Origin: CAWDMN01 sp963803155
GTDB lineage: Bacteria > Acidobacteriota > Terriglobia > Versatilivoradales > Versatilivoraceae
DNA: 64,000 nt
Direction: 5' to 3'
Assembly: GCA_963803155.1 (NCBI GenBank)
Contig: CAWDMN010000048.1
Coordinates: 69,882 to 133,881, forward strand
The notes under the pieces: model-generated
What the model was told of the DNA's origin: nothing
Database searches by the model: none
The model's input: only the letters and a program-made list of their open reading frames with translations
Shown: one piece after another, positions 35,586 through 44,334 of the stretch
Layout: each line of letters begins with the position of its first letter
Numbering within the stretch: the stretch's first letter is position 1
Translations under genes and position numbers: made by a program

Positions 35586-36347
35586 TCACTTGAGCTGGAG
35601 GTTGTAGTAGCCCCAGGCTCCACCCTTCCGCCGGATAGCCATTTGGCAATCACCCGTTTGAAAACTTGAAGTATCTACCCGCACTATGAGCACGGTATTA
35701 TGATTTTCCAAATTAGAATTGCCTTCCAAGATTCCACCAGACATAAAATCCCCCTGAATCAAGCGGACATCGTACAATCCCTCCTTACTCGCCAATGGAA
35801 GGATGATCGACAATTCCAGTCTCCCCCGAGGGAGCGATGGGATTTGTGCTACTTTAGGAGTCTCTCCTCGCGTCACGGATTGAGGACGCAGATCAAGTTG
35901 GGCAAACTCCCATTTCAATTCCGGCTGAGGGATTAGATTCCCTGCCCCTCTCCCGACCGGAGCTTGCGGACTTCCCTGGTGAGACACAACAGATTTCTGA
36001 GTTCGGTTTAAATGCAGACTCTGCCAGAGAGCAATCCCAATCCCGATGATTGCCACGGCGGCACACAATGCCAGGATCACTTTCTTTTGCGCCCTCTTAG
36101 CACCAGCCACAATCCCATAGTATTCCTGCGCACAAGGAGAACAGCAGCTCATATGGGCTAGCCATTCTTCACGCTCAGAAACAGGCAAATCCGAACCGCC
36201 TGATGCCAACCTCTTGATAGTGTCTGCTTGCGGGCAGCTGATTCTGTCGGGATTGGGAAATGCAGAAAGAAATACCCGCCGACCTTCTTCAAGCGATGAA
36301 TCACCTTCTTGCCGGGAAAAGAATCTTAATAATCGTATATTCGCCAT
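35586..36347 (-). CDS. Probable membrane anti-sigma factor with zinc finger
   Basis: A 253-residue protein. The N-terminal cytoplasmic part has the His-x3-Cys-x2-Cys finger of ZAS-type anti-sigma factors (HMSCCSPC, residues 67-74). One membrane segment follows (about 92-110, VILALCAAVAIIGIGIALW), and an external domain of about 140 residues of unknown fold ends the protein. It starts 4 bases after the sigma factor stop. The C-terminus meets the S41 gene head-on, one base apart. It should hold the sigma factor until a signal outside the membrane releases it. Confidence 0.75.
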   Translation of the reverse strand: MANIRLLRFFSRQEGDSSLEEGRRVFLSAFPNPDRISCPQADTIKRLASGGSDLPVSEREEWLAHMSCCSPCAQEYYGIVAGAKRAQKKVILALCAAVAIIGIGIALWQSLHLNRTQKSVVSHQGSPQAPVGRGAGNLIPQPELKWEFAQLDLRPQSVTRGETPKVAQIPSLPRGRLELSIILPLASKEGLYDVRLIQGDFMSGGILEGNSNLENHNTVLIVRVDTSSFQTGDCQMAIRRKGGAWGYYNLQLK

Positions 36348-36351
36348 TGGA

Positions 36352-36948
36352 TCATGCCCCTTTGCCTGTTGCTTTAGGCGGCTGCTTGACGGGTTTCTGG
36401 AGAAGCCTCCTCTTTAGCTTTTCCATTTGATAGATGTAGGAAACCTGGGCGTTATTCTCGCTGATGCCAAGGGCGCGGGCAATCTCAGCCCAGCTCTGAC
36501 CACCGCCTCGCATGAAGAAAATTGTCCGGGTCCGGGGATCCATCAGACTTACCACCTGTTCATAAAAAATCTTCCTTTCAACTCCAGAAAGCTGGCTTCC
36601 ATTCCAGAGGCTATGACTTGGCTCATGTCCTTCAAGGGGTATCAGTGCGAGCTTTTTCCTTTTGGCAGTCAGGCGTATGAGTTTTCGGACAAATGTCAAA
36701 TAGAGGTACGTTTCCAAATTCCTTATCCTGTCTCGATCACCGTAGCGATAGAGCAGGTTGGAGACTACGACAACAGCCTCTTCCAATACCTCAGCCGAAT
36801 TGGCGCTGTCATAAGATTCCCGTTCCGCGTGAATCTTCGCGCGCGGCCAAATCTGGACAGCGGCCTTCAGCAATTCCTCTGCGATGGGGCGCCCTTTGGG
36901 ATCTTTATCCGGCATCCAAAAGGTCACTTTTGAGCTACTGGTCTCCAT
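36352..36948 (-). CDS. ECF-type RNA polymerase sigma factor
   Basis: A 198-residue sigma-70 family protein. Region 2 is seen in the segment with DRIRNLETYLYLTFVRKLIR. Region 4 has the HTH in SWAEIARALGISENNAQVSY (about residues 150-175), followed by a basic tail. The middle is typical of the small sigma factors of Planctomycetes and Acidobacteria-type genomes. It forms an operon with the anti-sigma gene. Its targets may include the CHAT and S41 genes facing it, but no matching promoter was identified. Confidence 0.82.
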   Translation of the reverse strand: METSSSKVTFWMPDKDPKGRPIAEELLKAAVQIWPRAKIHAERESYDSANSAEVLEEAVVVVSNLLYRYGDRDRIRNLETYLYLTFVRKLIRLTAKRKKLALIPLEGHEPSHSLWNGSQLSGVERKIFYEQVVSLMDPRTRTIFFMRGGGQSWAEIARALGISENNAQVSYIYQMEKLKRRLLQKPVKQPPKATGKGA

Positions 36949-37264
36949 GAGTCTCCCAAAGGATGAATTGAATACTCTCGCGCAACTTGATCGGATTAGG
37001 CCAGCCAGATTGTCAGGCTGACATTCTTTCCTCTTCTGGCTCTACCAGAGCTTTTAATTATATAGAGTCAAAAAAAAGGGAAAAACTTAAAAATATTTTT
37101 TCTGGGAATCATTTTTTTTTCGATGTTCCATGGTCGATGATTCCTTAGAGTGCCGGATTTTTTTCAAGAGATTGTTTTTTTCTTTTTAAGTTTTTGGCCT
37201 AAAAAAGCCTCTTATAAAGTATAGAAGCGAAATATCGGAACCCCGAGAAAGGAGACAAAGAAAA
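36949..37264. other. AT-rich promoter region of sigma factor and excisionase-like gene
   Basis: About 315 bases of unusually low GC with A and T runs (near 37065-37115 and 37165-37195). It should hold the divergent promoters; TATAAAGTATAG (37211-37222) is a plausible -10 for the gene at 37265. The composition differs from the cluster upstream, which suggests foreign DNA. Confidence 0.45.
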
Positions 37265-37477
37265 ATGACTGCTGAACGCGAAATCTTGACTGTCAGGGAC
37301 GTTGCCCTGGAGCTGCGCTGCTCTTCTGCTCATGTCTACAACGTGATAAATGGCATGATCAAAGGTACCTCACGTCTTCCGGCGATTACCATTGGACGAA
37401 GAAAGTTGGTAAAACGCCAGACTTTTGAAGATTGGAAAAAGGTCAATGAGAGAGGGTTCGAAAATGCTATCATCTAA
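37265..37477 (+). CDS. Excisionase-like helix-turn-helix protein
   Basis: A 70-residue protein. The pattern LTVRDVALELRCSSAHVYNV followed by LPAITIGRRKLVKRQTFEDW is the winged HTH of the MerR/excisionase type that binds at attachment sites. AAAGGAG lies 8 bases before the ATG. It precedes the integrase by 42 bases on the same strand, so the two form the recombination module of an integrative element. Confidence 0.75.
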   Translation: MTAEREILTVRDVALELRCSSAHVYNVINGMIKGTSRLPAITIGRRKLVKRQTFEDWKKVNERGFENAII

Positions 37478-37519
37478 GGGACAGAAATCGATGCCTTCAG
37501 GCGCATGAGGAGACATGAC

Positions 37520-38638
37520 ATGCGTTCTGGGTATCAGAAAGGAAGCATCAAACAATTCAGAGGAAAATGGGTTGCTCAATGGTGGGAAGGGGAAGTTCGA
37601 CGCAACCGTGTTTTGGGCAAGGCGACGAAGATGACCAAAGCTCAAGCTCGGAAGATGCTCGCCACCATAGTAGCCGATGTCAATGACTGCCAGCATCATC
37701 ATTTGAGGAATTGCACTGTGGGGGTATTCGTAAATCAAGTGTTCCTGCCCTTCTACAAGCGAAAGTGGAAGGCCTCAACCGTCATGACCAATTTGGACCG
37801 ACTCAAGAACCACGTGGTGGCTGAGCTTGGAGACCGAAGGTTGCGTGATGTGACTCGTGATGAGTTGCAAAGCCTGTTGGAAGCCAAGGCGCGGGTAGGA
37901 TTCTCCTATAGTGTTGTGGCGCATCTCCGGTGGGATTTTAAACAGATATTCGACCTGGCATTTGCGGAAGGACATTTGGAAAAGAATCCTGCGAAGCTCC
38001 TATTTATTCCTAAACAGGCACCGCGAGCTAAGCATCCAGTGATGACCTTTGATGATGTTCGAAAGCTTTTTGGCGTTTTGGATTTACGTGAAAGGCTGAT
38101 TGTTCAGCTGGCATTGTTGGCGGGGATGCGTCCTGGAGAGATTTTTGGCCTCAAGTGGTGCCGGTTACAGAACAAGTGTTTCGAAATCCGGCAAAGACTT
38201 TACAAGGGCCAGATTGACACTCCAAAAACCCACAATTCCATTCGCGATGTCGCCTTGCCAGACGGCTTAATGGAGACAATTGAAGAATGGAAACAAGTCT
38301 GTCCGGATATCAGCCCAGATGGCTGGGTTTTCCCATCCGAAAACCTTAGGACTCCGCTCCGTCGTGACAATTGCTGGCGACGGCATATCAGACCACGATT
38401 GGAGAAGGTTGGGTTGGAATGGACTACATTCCAGGTGATGAGACGCACGCATTCAACTCTGATGTGTTTCTTAAAGGTGGATCCGAAGGTAGTTGCAGAT
38501 CAATTGGGGCATTCCCTGGATGTGAACCAAAATGTTTACACTCAGGTCCTGGTGGAGAGAAGGCTTGAGGCTGTGAACGAATTGGAATCAGCCTTAGGAA
38601 AATCGGTAAATGGAGTACAAATGGAGTACGCGATTTGA
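37520..38638 (+). CDS. Tyrosine recombinase / integrase
   Basis: A 372-residue phage-type integrase. The N-terminal part has an AP2-like arm-binding region (GSIKQFRGKWVAQW), then the core-binding SAM-like domain. The catalytic domain shows the first Arg in LLAGMRPGEIFGLKW, the second Arg/His region in FQVMRRTHSTLM and the His-Tyr end in DQLGHSLDVNQNVYTQV, where Tyr is the nucleophile. ATG 37520 follows AGGAGA by 7 bases. It ends 26 bases before the 3' end of tRNA-Gly, the usual integration site. Confidence 0.88.
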   Translation: MRSGYQKGSIKQFRGKWVAQWWEGEVRRNRVLGKATKMTKAQARKMLATIVADVNDCQHHHLRNCTVGVFVNQVFLPFYKRKWKASTVMTNLDRLKNHVVAELGDRRLRDVTRDELQSLLEAKARVGFSYSVVAHLRWDFKQIFDLAFAEGHLEKNPAKLLFIPKQAPRAKHPVMTFDDVRKLFGVLDLRERLIVQLALLAGMRPGEIFGLKWCRLQNKCFEIRQRLYKGQIDTPKTHNSIRDVALPDGLMETIEEWKQVCPDISPDGWVFPSENLRTPLRRDNCWRRHIRPRLEKVGLEWTTFQVMRRTHSTLMCFLKVDPKVVADQLGHSLDVNQNVYTQVLVERRLEAVNELESALGKSVNGVQMEYAI

Positions 38639-38664
38639 GAAGTTTCTGTAAGTTGTTGAAAAGA

Positions 38665-38739
<75 letters not shown>

Positions 38740-38955
38740 TCACATTAACCGCTTTATTATTAGCGGTTTATAGAAATAGGACTTGAATCGTGCAACAAGT
38801 ATGCAACAAAAAATGACAGGAAAATGCTTTTTTAAAGCCTCCAAGTTGTGTTAGTCCCTGCCTTTTCATGGCCAAAATATACCTTCTTTCCAGATTTGTT
38901 GCAACAAGAATTGACTAAGAAAGAAACACTTATGCCCCCTTAAATTAGCCAGCTA

Positions 38956-39320
38956 TTAATGGAATCTATTTTCTTTCGAAAATGAATCTAATTCTTTTTT
39001 ATCCCTAGCCAATGCATTGGACAACCCCAGTTGTGTTTCAGAGGTAGCGGGATAATAATCAATTGTTTTAACTTTCTTGCCATCATCGCTTGGCATAGCT
39101 ACTACACCTTTGGATTCCCAGGATCTATAAGGGGAATAGTCTTCATCTGAAAAGCCATCTTTATATAACTTCCCATATTTTAAAACTCATCTTTCTATAG
39201 GAATCGCTGAACCAGCAATCCATCTGACCCATGAAACCATAATTTCATTACCCCGAAGAAAACCAGGAATAGTTGAATTTACCAATTTGCAATTTGGATC
39301 TTTATCACATCTGTCCAGTT
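38956..39320 (-). pseudogene. Fossil gene fragment of unknown function, cut by the IS element
   Basis: Read on the minus strand, one frame runs from the IS edge to TAA at 38956-38958 with a single in-frame TGA (39187-39189). The product contains RGNEIMVSWVRWIAG, then after the stop FSDEDYSPYRSWESKG and ETQLGLSNALARDKKELDSF. The even, gene-like composition across the stop suggests a real coding sequence that lost its 5' end. I do not recognise the family. Each half is short, so the fragment is easy to miss. Confidence 0.45.
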
Positions 39321-39349
39321 TGTACAATTCCCCCCCGAAAACTGGACAG
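39311..39349. repeat. Inverted repeat at the left side of the IS3-type element
   Basis: CTGTCCAGTTT (39311-39321) and AAACTGGACAG (39339-39349) are perfect reverse complements around a C-rich spacer. It lies about 50 bases before the remnant of the first transposase gene. It could be two IS ends side by side. Confidence 0.5.
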
Positions 39350-39399
39350 GTATATAAAGTGGAATGCTGTATTTAAATGAGCCAAAAGGAGACGGAAGA

Positions 39400-40355
39400 G
39401 TGCAGCGCAAACAACACCGAGCCGATTTCAAAGCCAAGGTTGCCTTGGCGGCCCTGAAGGGGGATAGAACCCTTTCGGAGTTGGCCAGCTAAAGGTCGAA
39501 CTGGACTGGTTGAAAAAAAATCAGGCCTCTGATCTGGAGGCCAAACGAAGCTGGATTGAGCACCGACATCCTGCTCTCAGCATCCACCGACATTGTCAAT
39601 TGGCGGGTTTGGCTCGTTCCAGTTTTTATTATCAAGTTGCAGGGGAAAGCCCGGAAAACTTGTTCTACCTACGGCTGTTGGATGAACAGTATACCAGGAC
39701 TCCTTTTTATGGGGTGCCGCGTTTGACCCACTGGCTACGTCAGCAAGGATATCCCGTCAATCACAAGCGGGTGGAACGTCTCATGCGGGTGTTAGGGATT
39801 GAAGCCATTTATCCCAAAACCCGCCTGAGTCAACCGGGTCTGGATCATCGGGCTTATCCGTATTTGTTGAGTCAGATTCAAATTGAACGGCCGAATCAAG
39901 TTTGGTCGACCGACATTACTTACGTTTGGCTCCACCAAGGATTTTTGTACCTGGTAGCCATTTTGGACTGGCATAGCCGGTACGTACTGAGCTGGGAATT
40001 TTCCAACACCCTGGAAACCCATTTTTGTCTGACCGCTTTGGGTCAAGCTTTGGAGCGAGCCCGTCCTGAGATTTTTAAAAGTGACCAGGCAGCTCAATTC
40101 ACCAGCCGTGAATTTACGGGCCGATTAGAAGCCTTGGGAATCCGAATCAGCATGGATGGCCGGGGCCGGGTCTTTGACAACATCCTTATTGAGCGCCTCT
40201 GGCGCACGGTGAAATACGAAGAAATTTACCTCAAGAGTTATTAGAACGTTCGAGAAGTCGCAGCCAGTCTGGACCAGTATTTCCAATTCTACAACCGGGA
40301 GCGGATTCATTAGTCTCTGAAATATCAGACCCCGCACCAGGTCTACCATCGCTGA
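39400..40355 (+). mobile_element. Decayed IS3-family insertion sequence (OrfA scrap and OrfB transposase)
   Basis: A GTG at 39400 opens an OrfA fragment (QRKQHRADFKAKVALAALKG), which stops at 39490 after an internal deletion; the end of OrfA (QLKVELDWLKKN) joins in another frame. OrfB (39510 on) has the DDE core: first Asp in VWSTDITYVW, second Asp in KSDQAAQFTS, Glu in FDNILIERLWRTVKYEEI. TAG stops at 40242-40244 and near 40309 interrupt the last 40 codons, which still read NVREVAASLDQYFQFYN and QTPHQVYHR. The element looks inactive. Confidence 0.85.
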
Positions 40356-40388
40356 GCTAAGAGAGAACTTTCAACAGATCGGTAACTC

Positions 40389-40455
40389 AAGCTGTGGAAA
40401 GTGTGGAAAACTCTCCGCAAAAGATGCTCCGAGTTTTCCACACTTTCCACAGCTT
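40389..40455. repeat. 25-bp perfect inverted repeat behind the IS element
   Basis: The left arm (40389-40413, starting AAGCTGTGGAAAG) and right arm (40431-40455, ending CTTTCCACAGCTT) are exact reverse complements around a 17-base spacer. Each arm contains GTGGAAA twice. No T-run follows, so it is not a plain terminator. It lies 34 bases after the transposase stop and may belong to the element. Confidence 0.7.
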
Positions 40456-40658
40456 CGGCTGCTGGTTTCTATTTAAAAACAAAATAAGGAGCCAGAAACT
40501 TCCTTCGGAAGTGTTCTGGACCAAATAATTCAATGTCAGCAATCCACCATATACCCCGTCAAAAATTGTCTAGACAATGGGGGGAAGCTTACTGTTCAAT
40601 GGACAGTCGGAAAAAATAATCATTTGTCAAAATTTGATGCAGAAAGGAAGAGTGTAAA

Positions 40659-41861
40659 ATGCGAGTTGAGAATTCATTGATGCTCAAGGTGGTCATTTTT
40701 TTTGTCCTTTTTTTTCTGGGGACAAGTCACTCCCGGGGTGAAAGCTTAACGATGCCCCGCCAGGCAAATGCCTCCGCATATGCGAATTACTCTTTTGCCT
40801 GCATCATCCCCTATGTCACCCAAGCCGATAATACCCACACAAATATTGGCATTAATAATTTCAGCAATGTCTCCTTGACCCAGGGGAATAATCCCTCTGC
40901 CCAAATTTTGGTGGAGTTGTTTGATTCTCAGGGGAATTTAAAAAACAGCGCCACATATACAGTGAATTCAAACCAGATGTCGCAAATCAACAATATTGTG
41001 GAGAATTCGAATCTGGGACAGGACACTGGCTGGGTGCGGATCTGGTCAACGGAGCCCATCAGCGCTTGGGCCTCGGTTATTTATAATGATACGACAGATT
41101 CCGCCATTGAGTTGGGTGTGCCATTAAATCCAGCGTGGGAAATGGAGGGAACCGCAACCTCGACCAGCTACCGAACCGGACGATTAATGATTGCCTCGAG
41201 CGTGAAGACTGACTCCTGGCAATCTTCTCTGGTGGTGACCAATGCTTCCTGGAGCACGGGAGGGAATTTTCAAGTCACCTTCTACGATAATTTAGGACAG
41301 GTGATTCGTTCTGAAACTCATTCAATCCCTGCTAATGGGATGTATGTCAATCCCGATATTCGGAGTGAATTTCCCGGCACGTACGGGCCGATTATCATTG
41401 AACCGCAAACGACGGGATTGATGTTGACGGCCTGTTCGACCGTCAAAAACCCATCCGCTCACTACGCCTCTTTTTTTACGGCGCAGACGATCCCGCCGGC
41501 GAATACGATGAATATTGGCGGTGTTTGGGAGGGAGACATTCCCATGTCTAATTCCGGGATTATCCATGCAAAGATGACTCTTTATCAGAACAAAAGCATG
41601 GTTTTTGGGTATGGCCTTATGAATGGCGGTCCCTATTCCAACACCCAATATACGATGGGTGGGGTCCTCAGCGGGACGATTGCACAGCTATGCGCCTTTG
41701 TAACTGACGTTTCGCAATTGCAGACCGGTGTTGCCTACATCCTGGCCGATTTTAAAAGCGGAACCATGAATGGCTTTTATTTGGGGGGGAGCAAAACGGA
41801 TTATGGCTATGGCTATTTTAATTTCACCCGGACAGGAAACAGTTTTGCCCAACTCCCTTGA
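40659..41861 (+). CDS. Exported protein of unknown function
   Basis: A 400-residue protein with a signal peptide (residues 8-28, hydrophobic LMLKVVIFFVLFFLG, cut near SRGES). The mature part is rich in Asn, Ser and Thr and poor in Lys. It looks like two beta-sandwich repeats of about 110 residues (AQILVELFDSQGNLKNSATY and FQVTFYDNLGQVIRSETHS), then a C-terminal domain of about 110 residues (GGVWEGDIPMSNSG ... ADFKSGTMNGFYLGG). GCAGAAAGGAAGAG precedes the ATG. I do not recognise the family. Its place after the IS and its composition suggest transferred DNA. Confidence 0.6.
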   Translation: MRVENSLMLKVVIFFVLFFLGTSHSRGESLTMPRQANASAYANYSFACIIPYVTQADNTHTNIGINNFSNVSLTQGNNPSAQILVELFDSQGNLKNSATYTVNSNQMSQINNIVENSNLGQDTGWVRIWSTEPISAWASVIYNDTTDSAIELGVPLNPAWEMEGTATSTSYRTGRLMIASSVKTDSWQSSLVVTNASWSTGGNFQVTFYDNLGQVIRSETHSIPANGMYVNPDIRSEFPGTYGPIIIEPQTTGLMLTACSTVKNPSAHYASFFTAQTIPPANTMNIGGVWEGDIPMSNSGIIHAKMTLYQNKSMVFGYGLMNGGPYSNTQYTMGGVLSGTIAQLCAFVTDVSQLQTGVAYILADFKSGTMNGFYLGGSKTDYGYGYFNFTRTGNSFAQLP

Positions 41862-42010
41862 GGGAATCAGAAAATCAGCCGTTTTCGGCAGACATTCCCT
41901 TGGGAATGAGGCGCTGCAAAGCCTCTTGGATTTATTTATGCGTGGGGCTGCGCGTGGGATCAATTATTCATCACGGGATAGCGGCCACGGCGCTGCCTCA
42001 GCCCGGCGGC

Positions 42011-42223
42011 CTAAGCGACTTGCGCTTCATTTGTAGCTGCAAGCCATTGCCCCAGCGTTTGGGCTCCCTGGCTTGCCGGGTTGTATTGCTTGACTCTTCT
42101 ACCCATACCAAACCGCGTCATCACGTAGGCAACCCTGGCATTGCAACTTCTGCAGGTCAGCTCCAGGTTGTAGCGTTGACCATCTGATTCATTCCCATCG
42201 ATGTGCCCAACCATTAGCCGCAT
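42011..42223 (-). pseudogene. HNH-like zinc-knuckle protein fragment
   Basis: The frame reads GHIDGNESDGQRYNLELTCRSCNARV..., then RRVKQYNP and GAQTLGQWLAA. This resembles the second half of small HNH-type proteins (HIDGN, CxxCN). The N-terminal part with the first Cys pair is missing, so it is a truncated remnant. It abuts the carboxypeptidase fossil on the same strand. Confidence 0.5.
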
Positions 42224-43020
42224 GGTTGTTCCACTTTACCAAGAATATACGGGCAGTGCATGTCGAGCGCGAATTTCAATCTGCCAACTGACCAGTGCGG
42301 GACAAAATCACGCGAAGCACGAACGGATGCATAAATGCTCTCGCCAGTATAGTCGCGGTTGTGATCATGAGGAAGCCGGTTCTTGCCTTGATCTCCGTCT
42401 TCGACACCGTCTTTGTCCATGAAGGGGACCACGAAAAATTCGACATTCTCGCGAAACCAGCAGCTGTCTTCAGTAAGATTGAGGATGGATTCCTAGATGC
42501 CGTCGAGGCTATAACTGACCAAACTTTCGCAAGCATGGTGGCGCGTAGTTAGCAACACGCGAAGCGGAGGCTGGCCGTTGAGGCAACCAAGGCGAAGCTA
42601 TGCAATAGCACGGCCCTTCTGGCTGCGCGCCAACACACCTGGTTCCAAAGCCGGGTCGCCCAGGTGGCGTGCGAGGAAGGCATGGAGGTCGGACTCAAAA
42701 TAAGGGATCGTAACGGAGAATCGTACCTCAGCGAGGCCGGACGGAACACGATAGTGGAAGAGAGATCCTTCCACTGGCTCAGCGCCTAACCAGTTCCAAC
42801 TATGTCCGCGGTCCGTGCTGACAGCCGGACCCCATACGCCGATTATATTCCCTTTTGTAAACTCGACATCAATCTTTTTCCCTTCTGCGCCACGCACACG
42901 GAAAGACCAGCAGAACCACTCACCCTCTGTATCGCGCAGGTCTTAGTGAACTCCAATCGCATCGCCCTTGATCCAATCTAGGATGATGTTGCCTCCCAGG
43001 ATATCGGCATCGACTTAGAT
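42214..43020 (-). pseudogene. Zinc carboxypeptidase (M14) fossil
   Basis: A single minus-strand frame keeps the features of an M14 carboxypeptidase: the N-terminal domain (LRDTEGEWFCWSFRVRGA), the zinc site RHHACES (His and Glu), the PHDHNRDY segment and the second zinc His in ALDMHCPYI. It is interrupted by in-frame stops at 43015-43017 (TAA), 42943-42945 (TAA), 42598-42600 (TAG) and 42493-42495 (TAG). The C-terminal half is missing. The gene is dead and has been so for some time. Confidence 0.75.
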
Positions 43021-43356
43021 GGCCGCTACACAGACGGACTCGTGCGGCACGAACAGACACAGGATCGAGAACAGACGCGGGATATTGGGCATCTTAGCGG
43101 ATTCCTTTAAAAATATTCGTTCATGGTCCATAGGATATTCTCCTCCATGGAAATTCCATTGTAGGTCGTAATGAAGTGTCCGGCAATGGTGGCAAATTTC
43201 CGCAAGCGTCAATCATAAGACGGCTGTAAAATGAAATCGTGGGAGCAAAATAAACCTGTCCCTGTTTTTTTTTGGGACTTCTGGAAACAGCCGATTTATC
43301 TCATCATCACGTAATTAATTCTGAGCCTGGTGTCACGGGCGGATTTTGAAGGTACT

Positions 43357-44295
43357 ATGTATACTCTGAACCAATTAATTTTGACTGTTTCCCTGCTCAT
43401 TGGCGTTTTCTTGTCCCATGCAGGATTCGCGTCAGATCCTCTAGTGGTCAACCTCTGGCCGGGGAAAGCACCCGGAGATGTGGGCATCAACCGCCAGGAA
43501 AATTACCGAACGTATTTATCACCCATTGTAGGGCCAACAAAGCTAATTACCAATGTGACCAACCCGACCATCTCCATCTACCCGCCGGTTAGCCATGAGA
43601 ACACGGGAACAGCGATGCTGATCTGTCCGGGGGGCGGCTACTGGGATCTCTTCTGGGCGCTCGAAGGAGAGGAAGTAGCAGCCTGGTTGAATTCACAGGG
43701 CATGACGGGCATTATTCTCAAGTACCGCGTTCCGAGGCGTCCCGGCGATGTCGAAGGCGAGCCTCCCTTGGGACCGCTACTCGACGCGCAACGAGCCGTC
43801 AGCCTGATCCGCAGCCGAGCTAGGGAATGGGGGGTTAATCCCAATCGAATCGGAATGGTTGGATTCTCAGCGGGTGGACATCTCGCACTGGCCACAGCCA
43901 CGAATTTCGAGAGACGGATGTATGAACCGATCGACGAGATCGATAAATTCAGCTGTCGGCCCGATTTTGCCGTTCTGTGCTATTCAGGTTATCTGAAAAA
44001 TAAGGATAAAAATGAAATCTGGCCCGGTCTGCACATTCCAGCCAACACCCCGCCGATTTTCCTGGCTCACGCCAACGACGATAGTGAAAAAGTCAACGGC
44101 TCTGACGCGGAAAATAGCGTATTTATGTACCTCGCCTTGAAACGCGCAGGCATCCCCGTCGAATTGCATATCTATGCAAGCGGCAATCACGACTTCGGCG
44201 TACGGCAGAACAATGGACTTCCTTCGAGTTGGCCGCAGCTCTGCGTCAGCTGGCTTCGCAGTTTGGGCTTGTTGACCCACGGATTGCACGAGTGA
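43357..44295 (+). CDS. Exported alpha/beta-hydrolase, acetyl-esterase type
   Basis: A 312-residue protein. A signal peptide (residues 1-26, ending HAGFASDP) is followed by PLVVNLWPGKAPGD, which opens many secreted esterases of polysaccharide-using bacteria. LICPGGGYWDLF is the oxyanion region, MVGFSAGGHLAL carries the nucleophile Ser, PPIFLAHANDD the Asp, and GNHDFGV the His, in place of the usual GxHGF. Such enzymes remove acetyl or acyl groups from sugars. ATG 43357 is used because the signal peptide starts there. It begins the carbohydrate region. Confidence 0.85.
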   Translation: MYTLNQLILTVSLLIGVFLSHAGFASDPLVVNLWPGKAPGDVGINRQENYRTYLSPIVGPTKLITNVTNPTISIYPPVSHENTGTAMLICPGGGYWDLFWALEGEEVAAWLNSQGMTGIILKYRVPRRPGDVEGEPPLGPLLDAQRAVSLIRSRAREWGVNPNRIGMVGFSAGGHLALATATNFERRMYEPIDEIDKFSCRPDFAVLCYSGYLKNKDKNEIWPGLHIPANTPPIFLAHANDDSEKVNGSDAENSVFMYLALKRAGIPVELHIYASGNHDFGVRQNNGLPSSWPQLCVSWLRSLGLLTHGLHE

Positions 44296-44334
44296 TTAAG
44301 CCTTGAATGGGGCCGCCCTGGACTATTTGACTGT

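Noticed and set aside
38747..38768. AACCGC-N10-GCGGTT hairpin next to the tRNA.
   Set aside because: The stem is only six pairs and no T-run follows on either strand, so a terminator call is not supported.
40242..42600. Several in-frame stops in the IS3 and carboxypeptidase remnants are TAG, which could hint at a recoded amber codon.
   Set aside because: Intact genes here end in TAG (for example 2259 and 19705), the residues expected at the stops differ (Gln, Glu and others), and the carboxypeptidase also has two TAA stops. Decay explains it.
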